Assembly (NCBI GenBank): GCA_029262195.1
Contig: JAJCZX010000033.1
Location: 95,977 to 159,976 of the forward strand
Length of the DNA: 64,000 bases
Direction of reading: 5' to 3'
Source: Gemmatimonadota bacterium
GTDB taxonomy: Bacteria > Gemmatimonadota > Gemmatimonadetes > Gemmatimonadales > GWC2-71-9
Position numbers and translations under genes: made by a program. Positions 63,864 through 64,000 of this stretch are shown piece by piece; the first letter of the stretch is position 1; each line of letters opens with the position of its first letter. Under the pieces are notes generated by a model, which saw only the letters and a list, made by a program, of their open reading frames with translations, had not been told where the DNA came from and searched no databases.

Positions 63864-64000
63864 TGGACTGTAACATTTGAACATTTAGTATTATATTGGT
63901 TGTCATGAATACTCAACCAATCGTACTGACCAAACGAGAGCGCATGGAGTTGGAGCGCAGGGTGAGAAGTCGCCGAGGCCGTGCCGATGAATCCAAAGTC
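63864..64000 (+). mobile_element. Left end of a probable IS630-family insertion sequence
   Basis: From about 63862 the base composition turns AT-rich (GTAACATTTGAACATTTAG and a TATTATATT tract), and a new gene starts at 63905. The right end and the inverted repeat are outside the window. IS630 elements insert at TA, which is found in the stop codon TAG of the permease gene. The boundary is therefore tentative. Confidence 0.35.
63905..64000 (+). CDS. Probable IS630-type transposase, N-terminal fragment
   Basis: Thirty-two codons are visible before the right edge, with MNTQPIVLTKRERMELER and RVRSRRGRADES. The pattern IxLTxxERxxLExxxRSRR resembles the leader before the helix-turn-helix of IS630-family transposases. 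Too little is visible to be sure of family, intactness or whether it belongs to a mobile element. Confidence 0.4.
   Translation, partial: MNTQPIVLTKRERMELERRVRSRRGRADESKV

Overview
The window is an ordinary-looking chromosomal segment of a diderm bacterium, densely packed with about 64 protein genes on both strands. The outer membrane is evident from a TonB-dependent receptor, a LolD/YbbA-type ATPase, many lipobox proteins and Ccm-type cytochrome c maturation. The combination of GldA/GldFG/DUF4340 genes, a carboxypeptidase-regulatory-domain TonB receptor, NtrC/NtrY-type regulators beside a MacA-like adaptor, and many small Ig-like lipoproteins fits the FCB side of the tree. My best guess is Gemmatimonadota, but no rRNA gene is present and this stays an inference.

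Layout. 1-9.5 kb: the end of a Rad50/SbcC-like ATPase, a GNAT acetyltransferase, folE behind a long structured leader, a long-chain acyl-CoA ligase, an Ig-like lipoprotein, a TPR protein, a V4R-domain protein and ligA. 9.5-18.5 kb: a YtxH-like protein, pyrimidine phosphorylase, a GroES-like protein, a TesA/YbbA/YbbP-like block with head-to-head overlapping starts, a DUF885-type metallopeptidase lipoprotein and HslR. 18.5-25.4 kb: a leftward set with a His/Cys-rich secreted protein, a TonB receptor and a beta-propeller lipoprotein carrying CPCC, which looks like a metal-handling unit; an amidohydrolase; and a small wHTH-controlled membrane operon. 25.6-29.7 kb: a Gld-type ABC operon. 30.0-35.3 kb: a perfect GG-N10-GC sigma-54 promoter with upstream palindromes, a MacA-like adaptor, a MacB-type ATPase, a sigma-54 activator and its histidine kinase.

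35-41.5 kb: UdgB uracil-DNA glycosylase, an M20 peptidase and three large secreted or lipid-anchored proteins of unknown role (Ig-like, RCC1 propeller and another). 41.7-46.4 kb: a leftward ogt - two lipoproteins - recF - dciA - gyrB run. 46.5-52.7 kb: mtnA, glpK, then ccmE-ccmF-ccmH and a CcmI-like zinc-ribbon protein. 52.7-58.4 kb: a tightly coupled leftward operon of frameshifted cutA, a TPR protein, a degenerate macro domain, a transglutaminase-fold protein lacking the expected cysteine, and an ABC exporter. 58.5-64 kb: uvrA, a YbjN-like protein with PspA and an AI-2E-family permease, and the start of a probable IS630-type transposase at the right edge.

The most rewarding leads are the sigma-54 transport/regulation locus (which lacks an obvious permease), the Cys/His-rich TonB operon, the macro/transglutaminase/ABC operon with two apparent pseudoenzymes, the CXXXY-type CcmE, and the folE leader. 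All assignments come from reading motifs by eye; no database search was possible.
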